A stretch of DNA of 16,945 nt, taken from an uncultured Planctomycetales bacterium. GTDB taxonomy: Bacteria > Planctomycetota > Planctomycetia > Isosphaerales > Isosphaeraceae. This document shows positions 1 to 9,023 of the stretch, one piece after another. The notes under the pieces were generated by a model. The model was not told the origin of the DNA. It did no database searches and saw only the letters and a list, made by a program, of their open reading frames with translations. A program made the position numbers and the translations under genes. Position 1 is the first letter of the stretch, and each line of letters begins with the position of its first letter. Location: NCBI GenBank assembly GCA_937907525.1, contig CALCIB010000391.1:1-16945 (forward strand). The letters run 5' to 3'.

Positions 1-50
1 CCCCCCCTCATCCGGCCCTTCGGGCCACCTTCCCCCGCGAGGGGGGAAGG
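1..50 (-). repeat. Two-hairpin intergenic repeat, copy 1
   Basis: Read on the minus strand, this is a 9-bp stem (28-36 with 42-50, 5-nt loop), then a 5-bp stem (14-18 with 22-26, loop TTC), then the tail GGATGAGGGG. The same layout recurs at 7596-7646. The stem bases differ between the two copies, but both sides of each stem change together, so the fold is kept. The element lies upstream of the PPC-domain gene. It resembles REP-type intergenic repeats; its function is unknown. It could also end transcription of an upstream gene outside the window, although no T-run is seen. Confidence 0.75.
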
Positions 51-130
51 CCGTCGCGGTCCTTTCAAATCCGCCTCGCCCCCGCCGCAACCGCTCGACC
101 GTCCGCCCGGGCCCTCTTGAGAACCACGCC

Positions 131-2560
131 ATGCGCCGAGTCCGCCCCGCCTCCCGCGCCCTCGCCTCCTGGGCGACCTTCCTGACGCTCTCGGCCGCGG
201 TCGCGGCCTCCACCCCCAACCTCTCGGCCGTCCGCCCGATGGGCGGCCAGCGCGGGACGGAACTGGAGGTGGTCTTCTCCGGCGCCCGCCTGGGGGACGC
301 CCAAGAGGTCCTCTTCTATCAGCCCGGCGTCGAGGCGGTCGAGATCGCCAAGATCGACGACAACAGCTTCAAGGCCAAGGTGAGGATCGCCGCCGACTCC
401 CCCCTGGGCCTGCACGACCTTCGGGTCCGCACCGCCACCGGCGTTAGCGAGCTGCGCGGGTTCAGCGTCGGCGCCATGCCCGAGGTCGCCGAGGTCGAGC
501 CCAACAACGACTTCGAGGCCCCCCAGGCGGTCCCGACGAACGTCGTGATCAACGGCGTGGCCGAGAACGAGGACGTCGACTACTACGTCGTCGAGGCCAA
601 GAAGGGGGACCGGATCGCCGCGGAGGTCGAGGGCTGGCGGCTGGGGATCACCCTGTTCGACCCCTACGTCGCGATCCTCGACGCCAAGCGGTTCGAGCTG
701 GCCTCCAGCGACGACGCCGCGCTCATCTGGCAGGACGCCTTCGCGTCGATCCTCGCGCCGGAGGACGGCAAGTACGTGATCGCCGTCCGCGAAAGCGCCT
801 ACGCGGGCAACGGCTCGTGCCTCTACCGCCTGCACCTGGGCGACTTCCCCAGGGCGACGGCCCTCATGCCCCCCGGCGGCCGCCCCGGCGAGTCGCTGGC
901 CGTCCGCTGGATCGGCGACGTGGCCGGCGAGGCGACCACCGAGGTCGTCCCGCCGACCGAGGCCCGCTCCGGCTGGGGCCTTCAGCGCCAGGACGCCAAG
1001 GGCCTCTCCCCCTACCCCAACGCCTTCCGCCTGGCGGATCTCGACAACGTGATCGAGGCCGAGCCCAACGACGACCAGAACACGGCCACGGCCTTCACCC
1101 CCCCCGCGGCCCTCAACGGCGTTCTCGGCAAGCCCGGCGACGTCGACCACTTCGTCTTCGCCGGCAAGAAGGGACAGGTGATCGACTTCAAGGTCTACGG
1201 CCGCCAGCTTCGCTCCCCCATCGACTCGGTGATGTACATCGCCAAGAAGGGGGGCGGGAACATCGCCGGCAACGACGATTCCGTCGGACCCGACAGCGCG
1301 TTCCGCCAGACCTTGCCCGACGACGGCGAGTACGTCGTCTCGATCGTCGACCAGCTCAAGAACGGCGGCCCGGACTACGTCTACCGGATCGAGGCGACCT
1401 TCCCCGAGCCCAGGCTGGCGATCTCAACCCCGGCCGAGCAGTTGATGCTGGGGACGCCGATCATGGCCGTGGCCGTTCCCAAGGGGAACCGCCAGGCGAT
1501 CCTGCTGCAAGGGAGCCGGGCCGACTTCGGCGGCGAGGTCCTCTTCGACGTCGCCGGCCTGCCGCCGGGCGTCGAGGTCGAGATCCCGCCGCTGGCCGCC
1601 AGCCAGGCCCTGGTGCCGGCCCTCTTCACCGCCAAGGCCGACGCCGCCCCGGCCGGGACGCTCGCCGTCGTGACGGGGAGGCCGGCCGACTCGAACGTCC
1701 AGGCGAAGTCGGAGTTCGCCGCGTCGTCGACGTTCGTGCTCGTGCCGGGGAGCACCAGCGCCATGTGGACGCGCTCCGTCGACCGCCTGGCCGTGGCCGC
1801 CGTCGAGGAGGCCCCGTTCTCGATCGAGGTCGTCCAGCCCAAGGTGCCGCTGGTGCAAAGCGGCCAGATGGGCCTGAAGGTGAGGGCGACCCGCAAGCCC
1901 GACTTCAAGGCGGCGATCGCGGTGTCGCTGCCGTGGAACCCGCCGGGGGTCGGCTCCAGCGGCGGGATCGCCATCCCCGAGGGCCAGGACGAGGCCGTCA
2001 TCCCCGTGAACGCCGACGCCAAGGCCGAGCTTCGGACCTGGAGGATCGTCGTCAACGGCACCGCGACGGGCCCCGCCGGGCCGATCACCGTCTCCTCGCA
2101 ACTGGCCGACCTGACCGTCGCCGCCCCCTTCCTCGGGCTGACGTTCCAGGCCGCCAGCGTCGAGCAGGGGAAGGAGACCGACATGGCCGTGACCGTCGCC
2201 AAGAACGTCGACTTCGCCGGCGAGGCCCAGGTCACGCTCGTCGGCCTGCCGAACAAGGTCACGACCGACGTCAAGACGATCACCAAGGACACGACCGACC
2301 TGACGTTCCACGTCAAGACCGATCCGACCTCGCCGGTCGGCAAGCACGCGGCCCTCTTCTGCCAGGTGGTGGTGACCCGGGACGGCGAGCCGATCACCCA
2401 CAACATCGGGACGGGCTCGCTCCAGATCGACGCCCCCCTCCCCCCCAAGCCCGACGCCCCCGCCGCGCCGGCCCCGGCCGCGGCGGCCAAGCCCGCGGAG
2501 GCCCCCGCCAAGCCCCTCAGCCGCCTGGAGAAGCTCCGGCTGGAAGCCAAGCGAAAGTGA
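131..2560 (+). CDS. Secreted PPC-domain protein with tandem pre-peptidase C-terminal domains
   Basis: This 809-residue protein begins with a Sec-type signal peptide (Arg-rich start, hydrophobic stretch, Ala-rich cleavage region near residue 26). Residues about 31-115 resemble an Ig-like IPT/TIG fold. Two PPC domains follow at about 120-240 and 306-425; each opens with an E-x-EPN-(N/D)-D motif and contains a V-D-(Y/H)-(Y/F) core. Residues about 430-765 look like further beta-sandwich segments, and the end is a Pro/Ala-rich linker with a basic tail. No catalytic motif was seen, so it is probably an extracellular or periplasmic binding or structural protein. It lies about 60 bp upstream of the DUF1549/DUF1553 gene, and the three genes probably form one transcription unit. 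The ATG at 131 is chosen because the signal peptide starts there; no strong ribosome-binding site precedes it. Confidence 0.88.
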   Translation: MRRVRPASRALASWATFLTLSAAVAASTPNLSAVRPMGGQRGTELEVVFSGARLGDAQEVLFYQPGVEAVEIAKIDDNSFKAKVRIAADSPLGLHDLRVRTATGVSELRGFSVGAMPEVAEVEPNNDFEAPQAVPTNVVINGVAENEDVDYYVVEAKKGDRIAAEVEGWRLGITLFDPYVAILDAKRFELASSDDAALIWQDAFASILAPEDGKYVIAVRESAYAGNGSCLYRLHLGDFPRATALMPPGGRPGESLAVRWIGDVAGEATTEVVPPTEARSGWGLQRQDAKGLSPYPNAFRLADLDNVIEAEPNDDQNTATAFTPPAALNGVLGKPGDVDHFVFAGKKGQVIDFKVYGRQLRSPIDSVMYIAKKGGGNIAGNDDSVGPDSAFRQTLPDDGEYVVSIVDQLKNGGPDYVYRIEATFPEPRLAISTPAEQLMLGTPIMAVAVPKGNRQAILLQGSRADFGGEVLFDVAGLPPGVEVEIPPLAASQALVPALFTAKADAAPAGTLAVVTGRPADSNVQAKSEFAASSTFVLVPGSTSAMWTRSVDRLAVAAVEEAPFSIEVVQPKVPLVQSGQMGLKVRATRKPDFKAAIAVSLPWNPPGVGSSGGIAIPEGQDEAVIPVNADAKAELRTWRIVVNGTATGPAGPITVSSQLADLTVAAPFLGLTFQAASVEQGKETDMAVTVAKNVDFAGEAQVTLVGLPNKVTTDVKTITKDTTDLTFHVKTDPTSPVGKHAALFCQVVVTRDGEPITHNIGTGSLQIDAPLPPKPDAPAAPAPAAAAKPAEAPAKPLSRLEKLRLEAKRK

Positions 2561-2619
2561 CCCGGCCGCCGCGCGCCGGAACCACCCGAAGACCCGACCC
2601 CGTTGAGGACGCCCCCGTG

Positions 2620-5124
2620 ATGATCCAGTCGACCGCCGCCCCGTCGCGGGCGCTCAGAAGGCTATTGACGGGCCTGGCGCTCGTCGGACTGACGCCCGGC
2701 CTCGCGGCCGCCGCCGCCCTGGCCGACATCCCGGCGGAACCGTTCGCCCCCGAGCCGGCCCCGACCGCCGGCCTGGTCGAGATCCAGGTCTACCCCCCGG
2801 CGATCGACCTGACCACCGCCCGCGACCGCCAGTCGCTGGTCGTCCAGGGCTTCTACTCCGACGGCCTGACCCGCGACCTGACCGGCGAGGCGACGTACGC
2901 GCCGGCGAACCCCGACCTGGTCGTCCGCGACGGCTCGACCTTCCGTCCCAAGACCGACGGCGAGACCTCCCTGGCCGTCGCCTTCGGCGGCAAGACCGTG
3001 ACGATCCCGGTGAAGGTCGCCCGGGCCGCCGCGTCCGACCCCTTGAGCTTCCGCCTCGACGTCATGCCCGTCTTCCTCCGGGCCGGCTGCAACACCGGAA
3101 GCTGCCACGGGTCGTCCCGCGGCAAGGACGGCTTCCGGCTGTCGATCTTCGGCTTCGACCCCGACGGCGACCACTTCCGCCTCACCCGCGAGATGCCCGG
3201 CCGCCGGATCGACACGGCGGTCCCCGCCGACAGCACCCTGCTTGAGAAGTCCACCGGCGTCGTCCCCCACACCGGCGGCGAACGGTTCAAGAAGGGAGAC
3301 GACCTCTACGAGGCCATGTACGAGTGGATCGCAAGCGGCGCCCCCAACGACGACGTCTCCAAGCTCGCCAAGGTCGTCGGCGTCGAGCTCTACCCCAAGA
3401 AGGCCGTCCTGGACGGCAAGGGCCAGCGCCAGCAGTTGACGGTCGTGGCCCGCTACTCCGACGGCACCGACCGCGACGTCACCGGGCTGGCCCTCTTCCA
3501 GACCAACAACGAGACCTCGGCCGCGGTCACGAAGGACGGCCTGGTCGAGGCCGGCGAACGGGGCGAGGCGTTCGTGATGGCCCGGTACGACGCCTACACC
3601 GTCGGCGGCCAGTTCATCGTCCTGCCCAAGGGGCTTCAGTTCGCCTATCCCGACGAGTCGACCGGCAACTACGTCGACGAGTTGGTCGCCGACAAGCTCC
3701 AGAAGCTGCGGATCGCGCCGTCGGAAGTCTGCGACGACGCCACCTTCGCCCGCAGGGTCTTCATCGACGTCGTCGGGCTGACCCCGACCGTCGAGGAACT
3801 CGAGGCCTTCCTCGCCTCCCCCGACCCCGACAAGCGCGCCAGACTCGTCGACGAGTTGCTCACGCGCAAGGAGTTCTCCGAGATCTGGGTCAGCAAGTGG
3901 GCCGAGCTGCTTCAGATCCGGACGACCAACACCGTCAGCTACAAGTCGATGTTCCTGTATTACAACTGGCTCGTCGACAAGCTCTCCCACGACATGCCGA
4001 TGGACGAGATGGTCCGCGAGCTGCTCTCGGCCAACGGCGGCACGTTCAAGAACCCGGCGACCAACTTCTACCAGACCGAGACCCAGACCCTGCCGTTGAC
4101 CGAGAACGTCGCGCAGGTCTTCATGGGCATGCGGATCCAGTGCGCCCAGTGCCACAACCACCCGTTCGACCGCTGGACCCAGGACGACTACTACGGCTTC
4201 GCGGCGTTCTTCTCCCAGATCGGCCGCAAGCAAGGGGAGGACGCCCGCGAACTGGTCGTCTTCAACTCCGGCGGCGGCGAGGTGAAGCACCCCGTCGACG
4301 GCCGGGTCATGAAGCCCAAGCTCCTCGGCGCCGAGGAACCCGACCTGGCCGGCAAGGACCGCCGCGCGGTGTTGGCGGAGTGGCTGGCGTCGCCCCGCAA
4401 CCCCTGGTTCGCCTCGTCGTTCGCCAACCGGGTCTGGGCCCACTTCATGGGCGTCGGCATCGTCGAGCCGGTCGACGACTTCCGCGTCAGCAACCCCGCC
4501 AGCAACCCCGAACTGCTCGAAGCCCTCGGCAAGCGGTTCACCGAGAGCAAGTACGACCTCAAGGCCCTGGTCCGCGACATCTGCGCCTCCAAGGCCTACC
4601 AACGCTCCACCCGCCGCAACGAGAGCAACCAGGGCGACGAGAAGAACTTCGCCCACGCCCAGGTCCGCCGGATCAAGGCCGAGAGCCTGCTGGACGCCAT
4701 CAGCCACGTCACCAACACCAAGGACAAGTTCCGCGGCCTCCCGCTCGGCGCCCGCGCCGTGCAGATCGCCGACGGCAACAGCTCCAACTACTTCCTGACC
4801 ACCTTCGGCCGCGCCACCCGCGAGACCCCCTGCTCCTGCGAGGTGAAGATGGAGCCGACCCTCTCCCAGGCCCTCCACCTCATGAACGGCGACACCGTGA
4901 ACGCCAAGATCAAGCAAGGGGGCGTCGTCGCCGAAGTCATGAAGCTCCCCACCGCCGAGGAGCGGTTGACGAACCTCTACCTCCGCTGCTACTCGCGACG
5001 CCCCACCGACGAGGAACTCGCCAAGCTCTCGCCGATGATCTCCGGGGCCCCCGACCAGGCCCAGGCCGTCGGCGACGTCTTCTGGGCCCTCCTCAACAGC
5101 CGCGAATTCCTGTTCAACCACTGA
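2620..5124 (+). CDS. Secreted DUF1549/DUF1553 protein with Ig-like domains and two cytochrome-c-like Cys-His motifs
   Basis: This 834-residue protein has an N-terminal signal peptide (Arg-rich, then hydrophobic to about residue 36). A first Ig-like (BIG2-type) domain at about 50-135 and a second at about 253-340 flank a cytochrome-like segment with Cys157, Cys162 and His163 (CX4CH). DUF1549 runs from about 350 and ends with the canonical C-A-Q-C-H motif at Cys508-His512, followed by NHPFDRW. DUF1553 covers about 567-830. This architecture is greatly expanded in planctomycetes; its biochemical role is not established, and heme binding outside the cytoplasm is the usual inference. A GAGGA at 2605-2609 serves either the ATG at 2620 or the GTG directly before it at 2617. 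The open frame extends far upstream, but that part overlaps the previous gene and is not coding-like. Confidence 0.9.
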   Translation: MIQSTAAPSRALRRLLTGLALVGLTPGLAAAAALADIPAEPFAPEPAPTAGLVEIQVYPPAIDLTTARDRQSLVVQGFYSDGLTRDLTGEATYAPANPDLVVRDGSTFRPKTDGETSLAVAFGGKTVTIPVKVARAAASDPLSFRLDVMPVFLRAGCNTGSCHGSSRGKDGFRLSIFGFDPDGDHFRLTREMPGRRIDTAVPADSTLLEKSTGVVPHTGGERFKKGDDLYEAMYEWIASGAPNDDVSKLAKVVGVELYPKKAVLDGKGQRQQLTVVARYSDGTDRDVTGLALFQTNNETSAAVTKDGLVEAGERGEAFVMARYDAYTVGGQFIVLPKGLQFAYPDESTGNYVDELVADKLQKLRIAPSEVCDDATFARRVFIDVVGLTPTVEELEAFLASPDPDKRARLVDELLTRKEFSEIWVSKWAELLQIRTTNTVSYKSMFLYYNWLVDKLSHDMPMDEMVRELLSANGGTFKNPATNFYQTETQTLPLTENVAQVFMGMRIQCAQCHNHPFDRWTQDDYYGFAAFFSQIGRKQGEDARELVVFNSGGGEVKHPVDGRVMKPKLLGAEEPDLAGKDRRAVLAEWLASPRNPWFASSFANRVWAHFMGVGIVEPVDDFRVSNPASNPELLEALGKRFTESKYDLKALVRDICASKAYQRSTRRNESNQGDEKNFAHAQVRRIKAESLLDAISHVTNTKDKFRGLPLGARAVQIADGNSSNYFLTTFGRATRETPCSCEVKMEPTLSQALHLMNGDTVNAKIKQGGVVAEVMKLPTAEERLTNLYLRCYSRRPTDEELAKLSPMISGAPDQAQAVGDVFWALLNSREFLFNH

Positions 5125-5190
5125 TCCCAGGCCGCCCGGCCGAACCGGACGATCCGCCCCCCAGCCCGACCTCACGAGAGGCCCGACGCC

Positions 5191-7551
5191 ATGCGACCCC
5201 GAACCCTCGCGTCCCTCCTGCTCGCCTCCCTGATCGTCCCGACCGCCTCGCCAGGGCGGGCGGAGGACGGCGCGAAGGTCACGTTCGCGGACCACGTCTC
5301 GGCCGTCTTCCGCAACCGCTGCGGCTCCTGCCACAACCCCGACAAGGCCAAGGGCGGCCTGAACCTGGAGACCTTCGGCGGAGCCATGCAAGGCGGCGGC
5401 TCCGGCGAGGTCGTCGAGCCCGGCGCCCCCGACGACAGCCTGCTCCTGCTCCTGATCTCGCACGAGGAGGAGCCCCACATGCCCCCCAACGCCGAGAAGA
5501 TACCCGACGCGGAGATCGCCCTGATCCGCAAGTGGATCGAGGGGGGCGCGCTTGAGAACTCCGGCAGTAAGGTCGCCGTCAAGGCCAAGCCCAAGATGGA
5601 GTTGAAGCTCGACCCCGACGCCCTGGGCAAGCCCGCCGGCGAGCCCGCCATGCCCGGCGAACTGTCCACCGAGCCGGTCGTCGCCGACGCCCGCCCCGGC
5701 ACGGTCATCGCGCTGGCGGCCAGCCCCTGGGCCCCGCTGGTGGCCGTCGGCGGCCACCGCCAGGTGCTTCTGTACCGCTCCACCGACGCCCACCTGATGG
5801 CCGTCCTCCCCTTCCCCGAGGGGACGATCCACCGCCTCAAGTTCAGCCGCGACGGCGGCCTGCTTTTAGTCGGCGGCGGCCGCGGCGGCCAGTCGGGACT
5901 GGCCGTCGGCTTCGACGTCAAGACCGGCGAGCGCGTCTTCGAGGTCGGCAAGGAGTACGACTCGGTCATCGCCGCCGACGTCAGCCCCGACCTGTCCCGC
6001 GTGGCCCTCGGCGGCCCCGGCCGCATCGTCCGCGTCTATAACACGGCCGACGGCGAACTTCTCTACCAGATCAAGAAGCACACCGACTGGGTCACCGCCC
6101 TCGAGTTCAGCCCCGACGGCGTCCTCCTGGCCTCCGGCGACCGCGCCAACGGCCTGTACGTCTGGGAGGCCGAGACCGGCCGCGAATACCTGGAGCTGAA
6201 AGGCCACGCCACGGCGATCACCGACGTCTCCTGGCGGCCGGACTCCAACGTCCTGGCCTCCGCCGGCGAGGACGGCACGGTCAAGCTCTGGGAGATGAAC
6301 GACGGGAAGACGATCAAGAACGTCGCCGCCCACGGCGGCGGCGTCGCCGCCGTCGAGTTCGCCAAGGACGGCCGCCTGGCCACCGCCGGCCGCGACCGTT
6401 ACGTCCGGATCTGGGACGCCAACGGAGCCAAGCAGAAGGAGTTCGAGCCCTTCGCCGACATCGCCCTGGCCGTCGCGCTCACCCACGACGCCGCCGCGAT
6501 CGTCGCCTCCGACTGGACCGGCGCCGTCAAGCTCCGCGACGCCAACGACGGCCGACTGCTGGCGACCCTCGCCCCCAACCCCGCCCCCATCGCCGTCCGG
6601 ATCGACCAGGCCCGCCAGCAACAGACCGCCGCCGCGGCCGAGGCCGAGACGACCGCCAAGGAACTGCCGCCGCTGCAAGCCGCCGCCGCGACCGCCGCCG
6701 AGGCCCAAACCCAGGCCCAGGCCGCCCACGCCGCCGCGGAACGGGAAGCGGCCAAGCAAACCACCGCCGTCGCCCAGGCCGAGGCCGCCGTCAACGCCCA
6801 GGCCGCGGCGCTTCAGGACGCGACGACCACCGCAGGCGCCGCCGAGCAAATGGCCGCGCGAGCCCGCGAGGCCCAGGCCGCCGCCGAAAAGGCCGTGGCC
6901 GACTCCGCCGCCGCCGAGCAAGCGGCCGCCGCCGCGCTTGAGGCGTCGAAGGGGACCGTCGAGAAGGCGTTGGCCGACAAAACGGCCTTCGACGCCGGCC
7001 TCGCCGCCGCCGCCGAGGCGGCCAAGGCCGCCGCCGACCCCGACGCCGCCGCCGCGGCCGCCACGGCGCTGATCCAGCAGACCCAGAAGGCGACCGAACT
7101 GATCCAGGCCCTCGCCGCCGCCGCCACGACCCGCTCGACGGCCGCCGCGACGCTCAAGCGGGCGACCGTCGCCAAGGCCGCCGCGCCCGGGGCCGTCCCC
7201 CCCGCCCAACTCGACGTCAAGGCCGCCGCGCTCGGCTCCGCCGCCGCCGCCGCCGCCGTCCAGCAGGCGACCGCGACGAAGGCCGAGGCCGACAAGCTCC
7301 ATGCCGACGCCAAGGCCCTCGCCGACAAGGCCGCCGCCGTCGTCGCCGATCTCAAGGCCAAGCTCGACCAGGCCGTCGCCGCCAAGGCCGCCGCCGACAA
7401 GGCCCTCGGCGAGAAGACCGCCGTCGCCGAAGCCGCCAAGGCCAGGACCGAAGCCCTCAAGGCGGAAATCGAACTCCTCTCCATCGAAAAGGACCGCCCC
7501 GCCCCCGCCAAGCCCGCCGGACTGGCCTCCGCCGCCTCGCCTGGGAATTGA
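5191..7551 (+). CDS. Secreted planctomycete cytochrome c (PSCyt1) fused to a WD40 propeller and an Ala-rich coiled coil
   Basis: This 786-residue protein has a signal peptide (about residues 1-24). A planctomycete-type cytochrome c domain follows, with heme motif Cys44-Gly-Ser-Cys47-His48 and a likely axial Met97 in the H-M-P-P context. About seven WD40-type repeats span residues 176-468; the clearest ends read V-x-(L/V/I)-W (for example around VKLWEM and VRIWDA). The last 315 residues are extremely rich in Ala, Lys, Glu and Gln with no Pro-rich breaks over long stretches, as expected of a long helical coiled coil. A GAGAGG at 5176-5181 lies 9 nt before the ATG. The gap to the preceding gene is 66 nt, supporting cotranscription. 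The role is inferred to be extracytoplasmic electron transfer or scaffolding; the substrate is unknown. Confidence 0.9.
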   Translation: MRPRTLASLLLASLIVPTASPGRAEDGAKVTFADHVSAVFRNRCGSCHNPDKAKGGLNLETFGGAMQGGGSGEVVEPGAPDDSLLLLLISHEEEPHMPPNAEKIPDAEIALIRKWIEGGALENSGSKVAVKAKPKMELKLDPDALGKPAGEPAMPGELSTEPVVADARPGTVIALAASPWAPLVAVGGHRQVLLYRSTDAHLMAVLPFPEGTIHRLKFSRDGGLLLVGGGRGGQSGLAVGFDVKTGERVFEVGKEYDSVIAADVSPDLSRVALGGPGRIVRVYNTADGELLYQIKKHTDWVTALEFSPDGVLLASGDRANGLYVWEAETGREYLELKGHATAITDVSWRPDSNVLASAGEDGTVKLWEMNDGKTIKNVAAHGGGVAAVEFAKDGRLATAGRDRYVRIWDANGAKQKEFEPFADIALAVALTHDAAAIVASDWTGAVKLRDANDGRLLATLAPNPAPIAVRIDQARQQQTAAAAEAETTAKELPPLQAAAATAAEAQTQAQAAHAAAEREAAKQTTAVAQAEAAVNAQAAALQDATTTAGAAEQMAARAREAQAAAEKAVADSAAAEQAAAAALEASKGTVEKALADKTAFDAGLAAAAEAAKAAADPDAAAAAATALIQQTQKATELIQALAAAATTRSTAAATLKRATVAKAAAPGAVPPAQLDVKAAALGSAAAAAAVQQATATKAEADKLHADAKALADKAAAVVADLKAKLDQAVAAKAAADKALGEKTAVAEAAKARTEALKAEIELLSIEKDRPAPAKPAGLASAASPGN

Positions 7552-7595
7552 GGCGACGTTCTTTTGTGAACACCATCTCGATTGAGCATATACAA

Positions 7596-7646
7596 CCCCT
7601 TCTCCCCTTGTGGGAGAAGGTGCCCCGAAGGGGCGGATGAGGGGGG
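7596..7646 (+). repeat. Two-hairpin intergenic repeat, copy 2
   Basis: A 9-bp perfect stem (7598-7606 with 7612-7620, 5-nt loop) is followed by a second stem GCCCC/GGGGC (7622-7626 with 7630-7634, loop GAA) and a GGATGAGGGG tail. It is the same element as positions 1-50 in the opposite orientation. It sits between the convergent ends of the cytochrome/WD40 gene and the leftward pentad-repeat gene, where a bidirectional terminator would be expected; no T-run follows. The reading frame of the leftward gene passes through it without a stop. Confidence 0.8.
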
Positions 7647-8595
7647 ACGCGACCAAAAGCCCGCGGCGTTCCCCCCCGTCCGAACCTCGCGCGCGGCGAC
7701 GCCGATACATCGCCGCCGTCCGCGCGGCCTCGATCGCCATTTCCGCCGCGCCGAGGGCGAACCAGACGATCTGGCCTCCGCTCAACAGGCGTCGGAACGC
7801 CAAGGCGATCCAGCCGTCGAGCGCGGACGAAGGGGCCGGGCCGCCGTGGAGCCAGCGAAAGGCCAGTGCGGGATCGATCGGCCGCGGCGCGATCGACGCG
7901 CCGCCGATCGCGGCCTCCCGCGCCACGACCAGGCCGCCGATCGCCAGCCTCCACCCCAACGCGGCGCCTCCGGCCGCGTAAACGCCCACCGCCAGGCCGC
8001 CGACCGCGATTCCGCCGATCGCCGCGCCCCCAAGGACCAGCCCGCCGATCGCCATCCCCCCGAACCCCACGACCCCGACCGCCACCCCGCCGAACGCGAC
8101 CCCCCCCAGCGCTTGAACGCCGACCGCGATCCCGCCGACGGCCCGCCCTCCCACCGCCAAAATCACCCCGCGCGCGTCGTCGCCGACGGCGATCCATCCC
8201 CTCGCCGTTTCCCGCGCTCCGGCGGGTCGTACCTCCACGCCGTCGGCGCCGAACCCCGGCGGATCCGCGACGTGGACGTCGACCAGCGGCAGGCCGAACA
8301 GGACGGCCCGACTCCGGTACGACCGCCCGCGCGCGTGGTTGACGACCCTCGCCATCGCGCGCCGCGCCGCCGTCCGGTTCGGCTCGTCGGCGGCCGTCCC
8401 CCTCGCCCTCGTCTCGCAAAGCCGCCGATTCAGCCTCCGGATCTCGAAGAAGAGCCAGGCCTGGAAGCCGACCATCGCGGCGATCCACGCCGGAACGTAC
8501 CAGCGCGTGCCGGCCGTCAGGTAGACCGATCCCGCCATCACCGCGGCGAACCCGAGCCCGGCGACAAGCAACCGACGCCCGCTCCTGAGCATCAT
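7624..8595 (-). CDS. Membrane-associated glycine-rich pentapeptide-repeat protein, 3' end unresolved
   Basis: The family is not recognised with certainty. The protein starts with two hydrophobic segments (LLVAGLGFAAVMAGSVYL and PAWIAAMVGFQAWLFF), then a basic helix. A mixed region follows, then about 14 tandem pentads of the form A-(V/I/L/F)-G-G-x encoded around 7945-8165, and last a hydrophobic C-terminal stretch (IVWFALGAAEMAIEAA). Similar hydrophobic Gly repeats occur in uncharacterised planctomycete proteins. The ATG at 8595 is chosen; a TTG at 8661 would add 22 residues, and neither has a clear ribosome-binding site. No in-frame stop is present near the end of the recognisable protein. 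The frame runs through the hairpin repeat and then antisense to the WD40/coiled-coil gene until a stop at 5866-5868, so the lower coordinate given is only where plausible coding ends. It may be a damaged gene. Confidence 0.5.
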
Positions 8596-8969
8596 CTCGC
8601 GTTCGCGAACGGTCGGCGCGGTTTGCGCCGGCAGCCACGCGCCGAGCCAACCTCCCGCCAACCCGAGAAGAGGACCGACGTCTCATGACCCGCCTCCCCA
8701 GGAGCGAGCGGACGATCCTCGCCAACATACCCAGCCCGCGCCCGCCGACGTCAGCGCGACCGCGGGGTTTCGCGCTCATGAGCAACGCAATGCTCACGGT
8801 CGGTCGATCCGCTTCCCGAATCGGTCGAATCGGCCCCGACGAAGACGAGACGGTCCCGCCTGATCGCGGCGTCGAGGGGGACCGCGGACGGCGACCGTGG
8901 AGGGGGTCAAGCGGCGCGAACGACGAGACGCTCAAACGCATCGCGACGCGAACGCTCATAGCCACGCGC

Positions 8970-8981
8970 TTGGAATTCCAA
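8970..8981. promoter_or_regulatory. Perfect 12-bp palindrome TTGGAATTCCAA
   Basis: The sequence is a perfect inverted repeat with core GGAATTCC, about 100 bp upstream of the PEP-CTERM start codon. A second palindrome with the same core lies 59 bp downstream, measured centre to centre. A paired operator for a dimeric regulator is one reading; the identity of such a regulator is unknown. Confidence 0.35.
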
Positions 8982-9023
8982 ATACGGCGTGAGGTTTGCA
9001 AATCAGGAGCCCGCCGCGCCGGG

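Noticed and set aside
817..2616. Upstream extension of the DUF1549/DUF1553 gene to position 817
   Set aside because: The extension overlaps the PPC-domain gene in another frame, is Arg/Pro-rich and unstructured, and precedes a good signal peptide at 2620.
2662..5832. A 1056-codon minus-strand open frame opposite the DUF1549/DUF1553 gene
   Set aside because: It lacks any domain, consists of Gly, Val, Asp and Leu runs, and is fully explained as a shadow of strongly GC-biased plus-strand coding sequence.
5866..8661. A 931-codon minus-strand open frame as one intact gene
   Set aside because: Only the part above about 7640 looks like protein; below it the frame is an exact antisense of the WD40/coiled-coil gene and gives Gly-rich low-complexity sequence. 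Such open antisense frames are expected at this GC content.
7582..8688. Plus-strand 368-codon open frame opposite the pentad-repeat gene
   Set aside because: The translation is Arg/Pro/Ala-rich with no domain or signal, while the minus strand shows transmembrane segments and regular repeats.
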